A DNA stretch of 64,000 bases from Mycobacterium sp. ITM-2016-00317. GTDB lineage: Bacteria > Actinomycetota > Actinomycetes > Mycobacteriales > Mycobacteriaceae. The notes under the pieces are model-generated. The model was not told the DNA's origin. It saw nothing but the letters and a program-made list of their open reading frames with translations, and ran no database searches. Position numbers and translations under genes: made by a program. Shown piece after piece: positions 7,847 through 16,601 of this stretch (within the stretch, counting starts at the first letter, position 1; every line of letters starts with the position of its first letter). Location of the stretch: contig NZ_CP134399.1 of assembly GCF_002968295.1 (NCBI RefSeq), forward strand, positions 2,790,001-2,854,000, written 5' to 3'.

Positions 7847-10006
7847 ATGGCTTTTGCGACCGAACACCCAGTGCTTGCGCACTCGGAGTACCGCCCCGTG
7901 GACGACGTCGTCCGCTCCGGCCGGCGTTTCGAGGTGGTCAGTGAATACGAGCCCGCCGGAGACCAGCCCGCCGCGATCGACGAACTGGAACGCCGGATCC
8001 GCGCGGGGGAGAAGGACGTCGTGCTGCTGGGTGCGACCGGCACCGGTAAGTCGGCCACCACGGCCTGGCTGATCGAACGTCTGCAGCGCCCCACCCTGGT
8101 GATGGCGCCGAACAAGACACTGGCCGCGCAGCTCGCCAACGAGCTGCGGGAGATGTTGCCCAACAACGCCGTCGAGTACTTCGTGTCCTACTACGACTAC
8201 TACCAACCCGAGGCGTACATCGCCCAGACCGACACCTACATCGAGAAGGACAGCTCGATCAACGACGACGTCGAGCGGCTCCGCCACTCGGCGACCTCGA
8301 ACCTGCTGTCGCGCCGCGACGTGGTCGTGGTCGCGTCGGTGTCGTGCATCTACGGCCTGGGCACCCCGCAGTCATACCTGGACCGCTCCGTCGAGCTCAA
8401 GGTCGGCGACGAGGTGCCCCGCGACGCGCTGCTGCGGTTGCTCGTCGACGTGCAGTACACCCGCAACGACATGTCGTTCACGCGCGGCTCGTTCCGGGTC
8501 CGCGGAGACACCGTCGAGATCATCCCGTCCTATGAAGAGCTGGCCGTGCGCATCGAGTTCTTCGGCGACGAGATCGAAGAGCTGTACTACCTGCATCCGC
8601 TGACCGGCGACATCGTGCGCAAGGTCGACTCGCTGCGGATCTTCCCGGCCACCCACTACGTCGCCGGGCCGGAACGGATGGCGCAGGCGATCACCAGCAT
8701 CGAGGCCGAGCTGGAGGCGCGCCTGGCCGAGTTGGAGGGGCAGGGCAAGCTGCTGGAAGCTCAGCGCCTGCGGATGCGCACCAACTACGACATCGAGATG
8801 ATGCGCCAGGTCGGCTTCTGCTCCGGCATCGAGAACTACTCGCGGCACATCGACGGCCGAGGCCCCGGCACCGCGCCGGCGACGCTGATCGACTACTTCC
8901 CCGAGGACTTCCTGCTCGTCATCGACGAGTCGCACGTCACCGTGCCGCAGATCGGCGGCATGTACGAGGGCGACATGTCCCGTAAGCGCAACCTCGTGGA
9001 CTTCGGCTTCCGGCTGCCCTCGGCGGTGGACAACCGCCCGTTGACCTGGGAGGAGTTCGCCGACCGGATCGGCCAGACGGTCTACCTGTCGGCGACACCG
9101 GGCGCCTTCGAGCTGAGTCAGGCAGGCGGCGAGTTCGTCGAGCAGGTCATCCGCCCGACCGGCCTCGTGGATCCGCAGGTGATCGTCAAACCGACCAAGG
9201 GCCAGATCGACGACCTGATCGGCGAGATCCGCAAGCGCACCGAACGCGACGAGCGGGTGCTGGTCACGACACTGACCAAGAAGATGGCCGAGGACCTGAC
9301 CGACTACCTGCTGGAGATGGGGATCCGGGTCCGCTATCTGCACTCCGAAGTCGACACCCTGCGCCGGGTGGAGTTGCTCAGGCAGCTGCGGCTGGGGGAG
9401 TACGACGTCCTGATCGGCATCAACCTGTTGCGTGAGGGCCTGGACCTGCCCGAGGTGTCGTTGGTGGCGATCCTCGACGCCGACAAGGAAGGCTTCCTGC
9501 GTTCGCCGCGCAGCCTGATCCAGACCATCGGGCGCGCCGCGCGAAACGTCTCCGGCGAGGTGCACATGTACGCCGACAAGATGACGGATTCGATGAAGCA
9601 GGCGATCGACGAGACCGAGCGTCGCCGCGCCAAGCAGATCGCCTACAACAAAGAGCACGGCATCGACCCGAAGCCGTTGCGCAAGAAGATCGCCGACATT
9701 CTCGATCAGGTGTACCGGGAGGCCGACGACACCGAAGCGGTCGAGGTCGGGGGCTCCGGTCGCAACGCGTCGCGCGGCAGGCGGGCGCAGGGCGAGCCAG
9801 GCCGCGCGGTCAGTGCGGGCGTGTTCGAGGGCAGGGACACCTCCAACATGCCGCGTGCCGAATTGGCCGACCTGATCAAGGATCTGACCGCGCAGATGAT
9901 GACCGCGGCACGCGACCTGCAGTTCGAGCTCGCGGCGCGGATCCGCGACGAGATCGCCGACCTGAAGAAGGAACTGCGCGGCATGGATGCCGCGGGCCTG
10001 AAATGA
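7847..10006 (+). CDS. uvrB: UvrABC excinuclease subunit B
   Basis: A 719-residue helicase-like damage-verifying subunit of nucleotide excision repair. Motifs in order: Walker [12 protein letters not shown] near 53-63; the beta-hairpin region [11 protein letters not shown] that clamps DNA; Walker B-type [15 protein letters not shown]; the HIN motif [16 protein letters not shown]; and [14 protein letters not shown] domain that contacts UvrA/UvrC lies at the C-terminus (LIKDLTAQM to [11 protein letters not shown]). ATG 7847 (MAFATEHPV) matches the mycobacterial start; the longer open frame upstream is not coding-like. A PafBC-type promoter abuts it, so DNA damage should induce it without RecA. 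Confidence 0.98.
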   Translation: MAFATEHPVLAHSEYRPVDDVVRSGRRFEVVSEYEPAGDQPAAIDELERRIRAGEKDVVLLGATGTGKSATTAWLIERLQRPTLVMAPNKTLAAQLANELREMLPNNAVEYFVSYYDYYQPEAYIAQTDTYIEKDSSINDDVERLRHSATSNLLSRRDVVVVASVSCIYGLGTPQSYLDRSVELKVGDEVPRDALLRLLVDVQYTRNDMSFTRGSFRVRGDTVEIIPSYEELAVRIEFFGDEIEELYYLHPLTGDIVRKVDSLRIFPATHYVAGPERMAQAITSIEAELEARLAELEGQGKLLEAQRLRMRTNYDIEMMRQVGFCSGIENYSRHIDGRGPGTAPATLIDYFPEDFLLVIDESHVTVPQIGGMYEGDMSRKRNLVDFGFRLPSAVDNRPLTWEEFADRIGQTVYLSATPGAFELSQAGGEFVEQVIRPTGLVDPQVIVKPTKGQIDDLIGEIRKRTERDERVLVTTLTKKMAEDLTDYLLEMGIRVRYLHSEVDTLRRVELLRQLRLGEYDVLIGINLLREGLDLPEVSLVAILDADKEGFLRSPRSLIQTIGRAARNVSGEVHMYADKMTDSMKQAIDETERRRAKQIAYNKEHGIDPKPLRKKIADILDQVYREADDTEAVEVGGSGRNASRGRRAQGEPGRAVSAGVFEGRDTSNMPRAELADLIKDLTAQMMTAARDLQFELAARIRDEIADLKKELRGMDAAGLK

Positions 10007-10012
10007 CTTGAG

Positions 10013-10028
10013 CTCAACCGCTGTTGAG
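10013..10028 (+). terminator. Short hairpin after uvrB
   Basis: CTCAAC-CGCT-GTTGAG, a 6-base-pair stem followed by GTTTTAGG, lies just after the uvrB stop. It may be a weak terminator. The T-rich tail also supplies TAGGTT (10033-10038), a -10 element exactly placed for a leaderless start at GTG 10045. Confidence 0.45.
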
Positions 10029-10044
10029 GTTTTAGGTTCAGGTC

Positions 10045-11454
10045 GTGACCGAAGTCGAAAGTGAGACCGTCGCCGCCGGCGGCTGGCGTGAACTCCTCGG
10101 CCCGCGCAATCTCGGCGCGGCGACCGTGCTCGCCGGCGGCGTCGCGCTGTACGCCACCAACGAGTTCCTGACGATCAGCCTGATGCCGAGCGCTGTCGGC
10201 GACATCGGCGGCCAGCGTTTCTACGCGTGGGTGACGACGGTGTACCTGGTCGGGTCGGTGGTGGCCGCCACCCTCGTGCATCCGGTGCTGCTGCGCCTGG
10301 GCCCGCGGTTGGCGTACCTGTCGGGCCTGACGGTGTTCGGGCTCGGCAGCCTCGGATGTGCTGCCGCGCCCAGCATGGAGCTGCTGCTCGTCGGGCGCAC
10401 CGCGCAGGGCGCCGCCGGCGGCTTACTGGCCGGCCTCGGCTACGCGGTGATCAACACCGCGCTGCCCAGCCGGCTGTGGACCAAAGCGTCCGCGCTGGTG
10501 TCGGCGATGTGGGGCGTCGGCACCCTGCTCGGCCCGGCCGCGGGTGGCTTGTTCGCCCAATACGGTTCGTGGCGTTGGGCGTTCGTGGTGCTGGTGGGGA
10601 TGGCCGCGGCCATGTCAGTGCTGGTGCCGATCGCACTGCCCGCGCGGTCCGATGCCCCCGCCGGGTCGGCGCAGCGTTTCCGGGTGCCGGTCTGCTCGCT
10701 GCTGTTGCTGGGCGCCGCCGCTTTGCTGGTCAGTGTCGCCGGCGTGGCCGACGACGGCCGGGTCACCGGCGCCCTGGTGGCGGCCGGCTTCGGGCTGGTG
10801 GGTCTGTTCGTGGTCGTGGACCGCCGGGTGCGCTCTTCGGTGTTGCCGCCCAGCGCATTCGGGCGCGGACCGCTGAAGTGGATCTACCTGACGCTGGGCG
10901 TGCTGATGGCCGCGACGATGGTGGACCTCTACGTACCGCTGTTCGGTCAACGGCTGGCACACCTGACGCCGGTGGCGGCCGGCTTCCTCGGTGCGGGACT
11001 CGCGATCGGCTGGACCGTGAGCGAGATCAGCAGCGCGTCTCTCGCCCGGCAGACGGCGATCGTGCGGACGGTGGCGATCGCACCGTTGGTGATGGCCACG
11101 GGTTTCGCCATCGGCGCGCTGGCGCAGCGCGACGGTGCCGGCCCGGTGTTCGTGACGCTGTGGGCGGCGGGTCTGGTGGTCAGCGGTGCCGGGATCGGCA
11201 TGGCCTGGCCCCATCTGTCGGCGTGGGCGATGAGCAAGGTGGACGACCCGGCCGAGGGGCCCGCGGCGGCGGCCGCGATCAACACGGTGCAGGTGATCGC
11301 AGCGGCCTTCGGCGCCGCCCTGGCCGGGGTGGTCGTCAACGTCGCCGGCGACGGGGACGTGATCGCGGCGCGCTGGCTGTTCGGATCATTCGCGGTGCTC
11401 GCCGCGCTCGCGGCGGTGGCATCGACCAGAAGCGGCCGATCGCGATCACGCTGA
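10045..11454 (+). CDS. MFS drug-efflux-type transporter (Rv1634-like)
   Basis: A 469-residue integral membrane protein with about 14 hydrophobic segments. Near the start ATNEFLTISLMPSAVGDIG matches the D1-type signature of 14-segment (DHA2-like) exporters. RTAQGAAGGLLAGLGYAVI is the glycine-rich antiporter region, and MWGVGTLLGPAAGG is the motif C antiporter signature. It is expected to sit in the inner membrane and export small molecules using the proton gradient; substrates cannot be read from sequence. Position after uvrB matches Rv1634. GTG 10045 is chosen because TAGGTT lies 6 bases upstream, giving a leaderless transcript. Confidence 0.88.
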   Translation: MTEVESETVAAGGWRELLGPRNLGAATVLAGGVALYATNEFLTISLMPSAVGDIGGQRFYAWVTTVYLVGSVVAATLVHPVLLRLGPRLAYLSGLTVFGLGSLGCAAAPSMELLLVGRTAQGAAGGLLAGLGYAVINTALPSRLWTKASALVSAMWGVGTLLGPAAGGLFAQYGSWRWAFVVLVGMAAAMSVLVPIALPARSDAPAGSAQRFRVPVCSLLLLGAAALLVSVAGVADDGRVTGALVAAGFGLVGLFVVVDRRVRSSVLPPSAFGRGPLKWIYLTLGVLMAATMVDLYVPLFGQRLAHLTPVAAGFLGAGLAIGWTVSEISSASLARQTAIVRTVAIAPLVMATGFAIGALAQRDGAGPVFVTLWAAGLVVSGAGIGMAWPHLSAWAMSKVDDPAEGPAAAAAINTVQVIAAAFGAALAGVVVNVAGDGDVIAARWLFGSFAVLAALAAVASTRSGRSRSR

Positions 11455-11502
11455 TCCGAACTCTTCACCCGGTCGCGGAGAGCTGGCACTCTCGTTGTCA
11501 GT

Positions 11503-11573
11503 GCGGGTGTGGCCGAGTGGCTAGGCACCGGCCTGCAAAGCCGTTTACACGGGTTCGAATCCCGTCACTCGCT
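11503..11573 (+). tRNA. tRNA-Cys (anticodon GCA)
   Basis: The 71-base cloverleaf has acceptor arm GCGGGTG/CACTCGC with one G-U pair, D-arm GCC/GGC, anticodon loop CTGCAAA (GCA, cysteine), T-arm ACGGG-TTCGAAT-CCCGT and discriminator base T. CCA is not encoded. It stands alone between the MFS gene and the convergent MarR gene. Confidence 0.95.
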
Positions 11574-11626
11574 CGCACGAGGCTCGCCGAAAGGCGTGCG
11601 CGCCGTTGACCTACCGCGGTGATCGT

Positions 11627-12088
11627 TCAGTTCTGTGGTGGGCCGTTCACTGCGTCGGCGAGCCGGTTCAACACGTCGGTAAGGGCGCGCTGTTCGGCGG
11701 GAGCGAGGCTGCTGAAGAGTTCTTCGGCGATGCGCAGATAATCGCTGAACCAGGCTTTCGCCTGCGCGGCTCCTTCCGGTGTGGTGGTCAACCGGACCGC
11801 CCGGCGATCAACGCTGTCTGCGGTGCGGACGACGAGACCGTCGCGGACGAGGGCTTCCACCAGCGTCGACGCGGTGCCCTGGCTGATTCCCACCGCCCGG
11901 GCCACATCTGCCAACCGAACCGGCTGTAGCCGGTCCACCTCGGCGAGCAACTTCGACCTCGGAGTCGACACGCCGTGTTCGCCCAACCGGTCATCGAACG
12001 CGCGTCCCACCGACTTGGCGGCGCGGCCGAATGCGTCGGCAAGTGTTCCCGCCTGAGACACCGAGTTCAAGTCCTCTGATCCGCCCAT
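11627..12088 (-). CDS. MarR-family transcriptional regulator
   Basis: A 153-residue winged-helix regulator. The DNA-binding segment at about 45-100 contains QPVRLADVARAVGISQGTAS (helix-turn-helix), then LVEALVRDGLV and the wing VDRRAVRLTTTPEG, which is the MarR hallmark with the conserved Asp-Arg-Arg. Flanking helices form the dimer. It diverges from the epimerase-like gene across 62 bases holding a TTTGA-CA-TCAAA palindrome, so it very likely represses that gene and itself, with a small-molecule ligand relieving repression. The ligand is unknown. Confidence 0.9.
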   Translation of the reverse strand: MGGSEDLNSVSQAGTLADAFGRAAKSVGRAFDDRLGEHGVSTPRSKLLAEVDRLQPVRLADVARAVGISQGTASTLVEALVRDGLVVRTADSVDRRAVRLTTTPEGAAQAKAWFSDYLRIAEELFSSLAPAEQRALTDVLNRLADAVNGPPQN

Positions 12089-12114
12089 TGACGCACACTA
12101 TCGGGTACATATAG

Positions 12115-12126
12115 TTTGACATCAAA
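12115..12126. promoter_or_regulatory. Putative MarR operator
   Basis: TTTGACATCAAA is a 5-2-5 inverted repeat in the divergent MarR/epimerase gap, followed by a second half site TTTGAC at 12130-12135. It overlaps the space where both promoters must lie. AGGAGG at 12138-12143 is an unusually strong ribosome binding site for the epimerase ATG 12151. Confidence 0.55.
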
Positions 12127-12150
12127 TTATTTGACCCAGGAGGAGTTCCG

Positions 12151-13155
12151 ATGAAGATTCTTGTGACAGGCGGCAGTGGGTTCGTGGGGCAGCGCGTCGT
12201 GAGACGGCTCGTCGACGAGGGGCATCAGGTGAGCGCTCTGGCTCGCAGCGACCGGACCGAGCTACTCGTGGCCGAAGCCGGTGCGACGCCGGTGCGGGGC
12301 GGCCTGGTCGACCTGTCTGGCGACGCGCGTCCGCGGTGGACCCGAGTGCTCGGCGATGTCGAATCCGTGGTCCACAGTGCGGCATTCATGGAGTTCTGGG
12401 GTCCCGATGAGTTGTTCAGGCAGCGCAACCATGAGCCGACCGTCGCTTTGCACGCCGCAGCTGCGCACGCCGGGGTACGCAAGTTCGTTCTGATCAGCGC
12501 GGCCAGCGTCTCTACCGGAAGCCAGCGCGCGGCGATGGTCAACGAGGACACCGACGACGGCCGGCCCAACATCGCCTACAGCCGCGTCAAACTGGCGACC
12601 GAACGTGCACTGCTGCAGGCTGTCACCCCGACGATGAGCACGATCGCGCTGCGCCCTCCTTTCATCTGGGGCGCCGGGATGGCCACCCTCTCCCAGTTCG
12701 TCGCCGCGGTCGGCGCGGGCCGGTTCGCGTGGATCGACCAGGGCCGCCACCTCATGGATTTCGTTCATGTCGACAATCTCGCCGAGGCCGCCTACCTGGC
12801 GTTGGAGCATGGGCGTGCGAGTGCCAAGTACTACGTCACCGATGGCACACCCATGCCGATTCGCGATTTCATGACCCCACTGCTGGCCACCCAGGGTGTC
12901 GACGTGAGCGGGGTGCGCAGCTTTCCGCTGGCCGTCGCCCGCCCCATGGGGGCGATGCTCGACGCAGGCGCCCGCCTGCTGCGGCGCCCGCATCCGCCGG
13001 CGTTGACCAATTGGACGACCTCTTTCATGGGCCGGGGCCGGACCTACGACATCACCGCTGCCCGTCGCGAACTCGGATACCGGCCGTTGGTCTCGGTCGC
13101 CGACGGGCTTGCCGAGATGGCCACCGTGCACGATGCGAGGCAGGGACGTCGATGA
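12151..13155 (+). CDS. NAD(P)-dependent epimerase/dehydratase, extended SDR
   Basis: A 334-residue extended short-chain dehydrogenase. The Rossmann motif TGGSGFVGQRVV (TGxxGxxG) lies at residues 6-17, VVHSAAF near 72 is the adenine-side strand, and YSRVKLATE near 146 carries the catalytic Tyr-x-x-x-Lys. LRPPFIWG and FVHVDNLAEAAYLALE are typical of the 3-beta-HSD/epimerase group, which acts on sterols or nucleotide sugars. The substrate cannot be read. A strong AGGAGG site precedes the ATG. The divergent MarR gene and palindrome imply induction by a ligand. Confidence 0.88.
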   Translation: MKILVTGGSGFVGQRVVRRLVDEGHQVSALARSDRTELLVAEAGATPVRGGLVDLSGDARPRWTRVLGDVESVVHSAAFMEFWGPDELFRQRNHEPTVALHAAAAHAGVRKFVLISAASVSTGSQRAAMVNEDTDDGRPNIAYSRVKLATERALLQAVTPTMSTIALRPPFIWGAGMATLSQFVAAVGAGRFAWIDQGRHLMDFVHVDNLAEAAYLALEHGRASAKYYVTDGTPMPIRDFMTPLLATQGVDVSGVRSFPLAVARPMGAMLDAGARLLRRPHPPALTNWTTSFMGRGRTYDITAARRELGYRPLVSVADGLAEMATVHDARQGRR

Positions 13156-13221
13156 ACCGTGACTGTCAAACCTATTGGCCCGTAACGGGTTCAGGGCACT
13201 GAGGGCGGTGCCGTTCGTTTT

Positions 13222-13243
13222 CTTTACCAACCGGAAGGTAAAG
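13222..13243. promoter_or_regulatory. TetR operator over the efflux-operon promoter
   Basis: CTTTACC and GGTAAAG are perfect inverted 7-base arms around an 8-base spacer AACCGGAA. The right arm merges with TAAAGT (13239-13244), a -10 element 6 bases before GTG 13251. Binding here would block transcription of the TetR gene and the two SMR genes behind it. Confidence 0.7.
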
Positions 13244-13250
13244 TAACCCG

Positions 13251-13811
13251 GTGACTTCGACCTTTCCGGTGCGCGGGCGCCCGTCGTCGATGACGAGCAT
13301 CCTCGACGCCGCCCTGCGCCTGCTCGACGCGGGCATCCCGGTCTCCTTCGACTCGGTGGCCCAACAGTGCGGGCTGACCAAGCCTGGACTGATGTACCAC
13401 TTTCCGACCAAGACGGCGCTGATGGAGGCGTTGGTCGATCACATCGTGGACGCGCAGGAACAGGGAATGTCCCGTGAACTCGGCATCCCCCTGGAAGTGG
13501 CCTCGCCGAGGCAGCGGCTCGGCGCCTATGTGCGGTGGGCCCTGCAGACTCGTCATCGGCCGTCGGATCTGGTGATGCTGAGCGATCCCAGGACCGCAGA
13601 ATGCACGGTCGCGCGGTGGACCGAACGCTTCCAACCCTGGGTCGAGGTTCCCGCCGACCTCCCGCCGGCCGAACGGGCCCGGCTGCAGGCCGCCCGATTG
13701 CTCGCCGACGGCGTGTGGCTGGCGGATTCGTCGACGACCTTCCCCCTCGATGACGACGAACGGCCGCAGGTGCTCGCGGTGGCGCTCGAGCTGCTGGGGG
13801 AGCAGTCGTGA
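13251..13811 (+). CDS. TetR-family regulator of the adjacent SMR efflux pair
   Basis: A 186-residue regulator. The N-terminal helix-turn-helix at about 14-60 includes VSFDSVAQQCGLTKPGLMYHF, whose LTKPxxxYHF is the TetR recognition-helix signature with the Tyr-His pair. The rest is the helical ligand-binding and dimer domain. GTG 13251 is chosen because TAAAGT lies 6 bases upstream and the homologous N-terminus fits. Its stop codon overlaps the start of the first SMR gene (TGATG), so the three genes form one translationally coupled operon. The self-overlapping palindrome implies autorepression, relieved by a toxic efflux substrate. Confidence 0.9.
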   Translation: MTSTFPVRGRPSSMTSILDAALRLLDAGIPVSFDSVAQQCGLTKPGLMYHFPTKTALMEALVDHIVDAQEQGMSRELGIPLEVASPRQRLGAYVRWALQTRHRPSDLVMLSDPRTAECTVARWTERFQPWVEVPADLPPAERARLQAARLLADGVWLADSSTTFPLDDDERPQVLAVALELLGEQS

Positions 13812-14137
13812 TGGCGTGGGTGTATCTGCTGCTGGCCATCGTGTGCGAGGTGTCGGCGACATTGTCGCTCAAGGGATCTGCGACGACGCCGGCGCTGTAC
13901 GTCGTCGTCGTGCTCGGTTACCTGGTGTCCTTCGTGCTACTGGCCCTGGTCCTCAAACGGGGGATGGGGCTGGGAGTGGCGTATGCGATCTGGGGCGCGA
14001 CCGGGGTGGCGGCGACCGCGGTGCTGTCGGCGGTGATCTTCGGTGAGACGCTGACCGCCGTGATGGGCGTCGGCCTGCTCTGCATCATCGGCGGCGTGGT
14101 GCTCGTCGAGAGTGGCTCCCGCGCGGGCGCCGAATGA
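13811..14137 (+). CDS. SMR-family multidrug efflux subunit 1
   Basis: A 108-residue small multidrug resistance protein with four membrane helices. LLLAIVCEVSATLSLK carries the essential membrane-embedded Glu that exchanges protons for cationic drugs. GVAYAIWGATGVA is the conserved third-helix dimer motif. ATG 13811 overlaps the TetR stop; a GTG one codon earlier (13808) is possible. It overlaps the start of a second, different SMR gene by 4 bases, so the working unit is probably a heterodimer, as in EbrAB or MdtIJ. It acts in the inner membrane. Confidence 0.9.
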   Translation: MAWVYLLLAIVCEVSATLSLKGSATTPALYVVVVLGYLVSFVLLALVLKRGMGLGVAYAIWGATGVAATAVLSAVIFGETLTAVMGVGLLCIIGGVVLVESGSRAGAE

Positions 14138-14457
14138 TGCAGTACCTGTTGCTGGTCGTCGCGATCGGATGTGAGGTCACGGGCACGCTCGCGCTGCGGG
14201 CCGCGGCCAGAGGGCGGCCGGCGTTCTACGGCGTCGTCGTCGTCGGTTACCTGCTGGCGTTCACGCTGCTGTGGTGGTCGCTGCGGTTCGGGATGCCGCT
14301 CGGCGTCGCGTACGGCATCTGGGCAGCGGCCGGCGTCGCACTGACGGCCCTGGCGTCGCGGTGGCTGTTCGGCGAACCGCTGACGTGCAGAATGCTCGCC
14401 GGCATCGCGCTGATCGCGGTCGGCGTGATGGTGGTGGAGATCGGTGCCGGTCACTGA
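14134..14457 (+). CDS. SMR-family multidrug efflux subunit 2
   Basis: A 107-residue partner of the preceding SMR protein, with four helices and the conserved Glu in VAIGCEVTGTLALR. GVAYGIWAAAGVALT repeats the third-helix motif. The start ATGATG overlaps the previous stop (ATGA). The pair are clearly paralogous but differ in loop charge, as expected if they insert in opposite orientations. No other gene follows in the operon. Confidence 0.9.
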   Translation: MMQYLLLVVAIGCEVTGTLALRAAARGRPAFYGVVVVGYLLAFTLLWWSLRFGMPLGVAYGIWAAAGVALTALASRWLFGEPLTCRMLAGIALIAVGVMVVEIGAGH

Positions 14458-14586
14458 CAGGGCGAAGCAGGTTATCCGGGTGACGACCCGATTACACTTT
14501 TTGTCGCGACACAGAATGGCAACCATTCGATCACCGTTGCGTCGCAGCATGGTTCATATTTGCTAGAACTGTGTCAGCGTTGTGGC

Positions 14587-15264
14587 GTGCTCGCACGCCA
14601 GGTGGTCCGTTCGCTCTGTGCTGCGGTGGTGACGGCCCTGGCTGTGTCGTTGTCCATCGCCGCTGCTCCCGTTGCTGGGGCGGTGTCATGCCCGGATGTC
14701 GAGGTGATATTCGCCCGCGGCACGAGCGACAAGCAAGGGTTCGGGCCGGTCGGCAGAGCGTTCGTCGACGCGGTCAAGAAGAAGCTGTCCGGTAAGAAGG
14801 TCTCGGCGTACGCGGTCAACTATCCGGCGAGCTGGAACTTCCCGAAGTCCACGTCTGCGGGTGCGGTGGACGCCAACAAACACGTGCAGTACATCGCGGG
14901 GATGTGCCCCAGGACCAAGATCGTGCTCGGCGGCATGTCCCAGGGCGCAGGCGTAATCGACCTGATCACCATCGGCAATCGCCGGATCTGGTTCTTCACC
15001 CCCGCCCCGCTGCCCGATGCGATGGTCAACCACGTCGCCGCGGTCGCGGTGTTCGCCAATCCGTCGCGCGACCAGCCGTCGCTCGGGCCGCTGACCAAGA
15101 TCAGCCCGCTGTACGGGCACAAGACCATCGACCTCTGCGCCGACGGAGACCCGTACTGCTCGCGCGGAATGAACTATTTTGCCCACTGGTCCTACCCGTG
15201 GAACGGGATGGTCGACGAGGCGGCCACTTTCGTGGCGAACCGCGTGCTCGGCCGCCAACCGTGA
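14587..15264 (+). CDS. Cutinase-family secreted hydrolase
   Basis: A protein of about 225 residues from GTG 14587. A signal peptide (hydrophobic run, cleavage near VAGAVS) is followed by the cutinase fold: CPDVEVIFARGTSD at the N-terminus, nucleophile elbow GGMSQGAG (catalytic Ser), then the CADGDPYC disulfide loop and the His in YFAHWSY. These complete the Ser-Asp-His triad. Mycobacterial cutinase-like proteins (Culp, CFP21) hydrolyse medium-chain esters, lipids or phospholipids outside the cell rather than plant cutin. The start is uncertain: an upstream TTG at 14560 is in frame, but TAGAAC at 14564-14569 looks like the -10, which favours 14587. Confidence 0.88.
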   Translation: MLARQVVRSLCAAVVTALAVSLSIAAAPVAGAVSCPDVEVIFARGTSDKQGFGPVGRAFVDAVKKKLSGKKVSAYAVNYPASWNFPKSTSAGAVDANKHVQYIAGMCPRTKIVLGGMSQGAGVIDLITIGNRRIWFFTPAPLPDAMVNHVAAVAVFANPSRDQPSLGPLTKISPLYGHKTIDLCADGDPYCSRGMNYFAHWSYPWNGMVDEAATFVANRVLGRQP

Positions 15265-15401
15265 GTGAATTTGCCCTGTCCGCAATGATTCTGGAGAGAA
15301 TCGAAGAGAAGTCACCGCCGGACGTCCGCCCGGTATCGGTTCGGTAACCGCCTCGTCGTCAGACCCCGCCACCGGCTAGGTTTTCCCGCCAGGGGGCACC
15401 G

Positions 15402-15413
15402 TTGAAATTTCAA
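15402..15413. promoter_or_regulatory. Short palindrome before the Pro/Ala-rich gene
   Basis: TTGAAATTTCAA is a perfect 12-base palindrome 25 bases before ATG 15439, downstream of TAGGTT (15377-15382), a candidate -10. It would lie in the untranslated leader. No regulator is known to me for it. Confidence 0.3.
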
Positions 15414-15438
15414 GGACAAAGACATTTCACCCAAGACG

Positions 15439-16479
15439 ATGTCACCCAGCATCAACCGAATCGGTGTCGCCGTGCTGACCGTGGGCGTGGCGTGGCCGCT
15501 CGCGACCTACAGCGCACCTGCCGCCGCCGAACCGAGTCCCGGTGTGCCGTGTCTGGAGATGGTGCAGCAGCTGGCCGCCGAACCGCCGAATGTCCTCGAG
15601 ACGCTCGACACCGCGACCGGCGCGTTGTCCAACATGGTGGCCGAGGAACCGCCGCTTCCGGCGATTCCGGTCGCCGACGTGATGCACGGTGTCTCGGCGC
15701 TGGCGGCACCCGGTCCGACGCCGCCCCCTGTCGAAACCGCGCCGCTGGTTCATGCCGCCGCCCCCGTTCCTGCCGCGCCCGCGGGTCCCGTTGTCGCGCC
15801 GGTGATTCCGGCTGCACTGCCGCCCATGCCAGCGGTGCCGGTCGTCCCGGTGGCCTCAGAGGCGCCTGCGGTCCCGCTGCCGGCGCCGCCGGTCGACGCC
15901 GTCCCGGCGGCCGCCTCCGCGCCGGTGCCGCCGCCGACGACGGAGGCGCCTGTCGAGCTGGCAGCCGCGGCGCCGCCGGCTGAAGCGCCACCCCCGCCGC
16001 CTGCCGAACCTGTGCCTGTCGCCGCCGAGCCGGTCGTCGCAGAACCTGTTGCGCCAGAACCGGTCGTCGCAGAACCTGTTGCCGTTGAGGAAGTCTCGGC
16101 GTTCCAGGATGCTCCGCCGGCCCTCGCGGACCCGCCGCTCGCGGGATCCGATCTGCCCGCGGAGTCGGCGCCGATCCTGCACGCCGCGGCGGTGCCCGTG
16201 GCCGCACCCGGTCCGGTCGTCCCGGTCGTCCCGGTGCCGCCGCTGCCCCTGGGCGCACCAGTGCCGGTGGTGGCGATGAGCGCACCGGCACCGGCACTGT
16301 CGCTGCCGGCGCTGCCGCTCGGTGACGCGTTGCCTGCATTCCCGCTGCTTCCCGCGACCCTTCCCGTTCCCCGGGACCTCATCTGCGAGGGGACCGCATG
16401 GTCTGCGGGTCCCGCCGCGGCGACCGACAGCGCCGCACCCGCAGACGTGACGGGGAACCGGGACCGTGAGGACTGGTGA
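15439..16479 (+). CDS. Secreted Pro/Ala/Val-rich low-complexity protein
   Basis: I do not recognise a family. The 346-residue frame begins with a signal peptide (IGVAVLTVGVAWPLATYS, cleavage near APAAAEP). One Cys at about residue 35 precedes a region of about 60 residues that could fold (PCLEMVQQLAAEPPNVLET). From about 95 to 310 it is almost only Pro, Ala and Val with scattered Glu, including repeated PVVAEPV units. A second Cys (LICEGTAW) lies near the end. Such composition suggests an extended wall-spanning or surface rod. Low-complexity GC-rich DNA can stay open by chance, but the signal peptide and codon pattern support a real gene. Confidence 0.62.
   Translation: MSPSINRIGVAVLTVGVAWPLATYSAPAAAEPSPGVPCLEMVQQLAAEPPNVLETLDTATGALSNMVAEEPPLPAIPVADVMHGVSALAAPGPTPPPVETAPLVHAAAPVPAAPAGPVVAPVIPAALPPMPAVPVVPVASEAPAVPLPAPPVDAVPAAASAPVPPPTTEAPVELAAAAPPAEAPPPPPAEPVPVAAEPVVAEPVAPEPVVAEPVAVEEVSAFQDAPPALADPPLAGSDLPAESAPILHAAAVPVAAPGPVVPVVPVPPLPLGAPVPVVAMSAPAPALSLPALPLGDALPAFPLLPATLPVPRDLICEGTAWSAGPAAATDSAAPADVTGNRDREDW
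16031..16081 (+). repeat. 30-base direct repeat inside the Pro/Ala-rich gene
   Basis: CGGTCGTCGCAGAACCTGTT is present at 16031-16050 and again at 16061-16080, an exact 30-base period. It encodes two copies of PVVAEPVA-type units. Recent slippage or expansion is the simplest cause. Confidence 0.85.
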
Positions 16480-16601
16480 GTCGCGGCCAGAGTCGCGTTG
16501 GCGCACTGCGCGATAGCCCCGGTGTACTCCGCATCACGTCACGGCCGTCGAGTGACGTTGCGGGGGTTCGCTGGAGCCGAAACATCGCGGATGGCATTGT
16601 T

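Noticed and set aside
16031..16081. CRISPR-like repeat
   Set aside because: Only two copies with a 10-base gap, in frame within a repetitive coding region.
15452..16506. Overlapping frames opposite the Pro/Ala-rich gene (Arg-rich and Gly/Ala/Thr-rich)
   Set aside because: They mirror the low-complexity DNA. Only the plus-strand frame has a signal peptide; a Gly/Ala-rich PE_PGRS-like protein on the minus strand lacks a PE domain.
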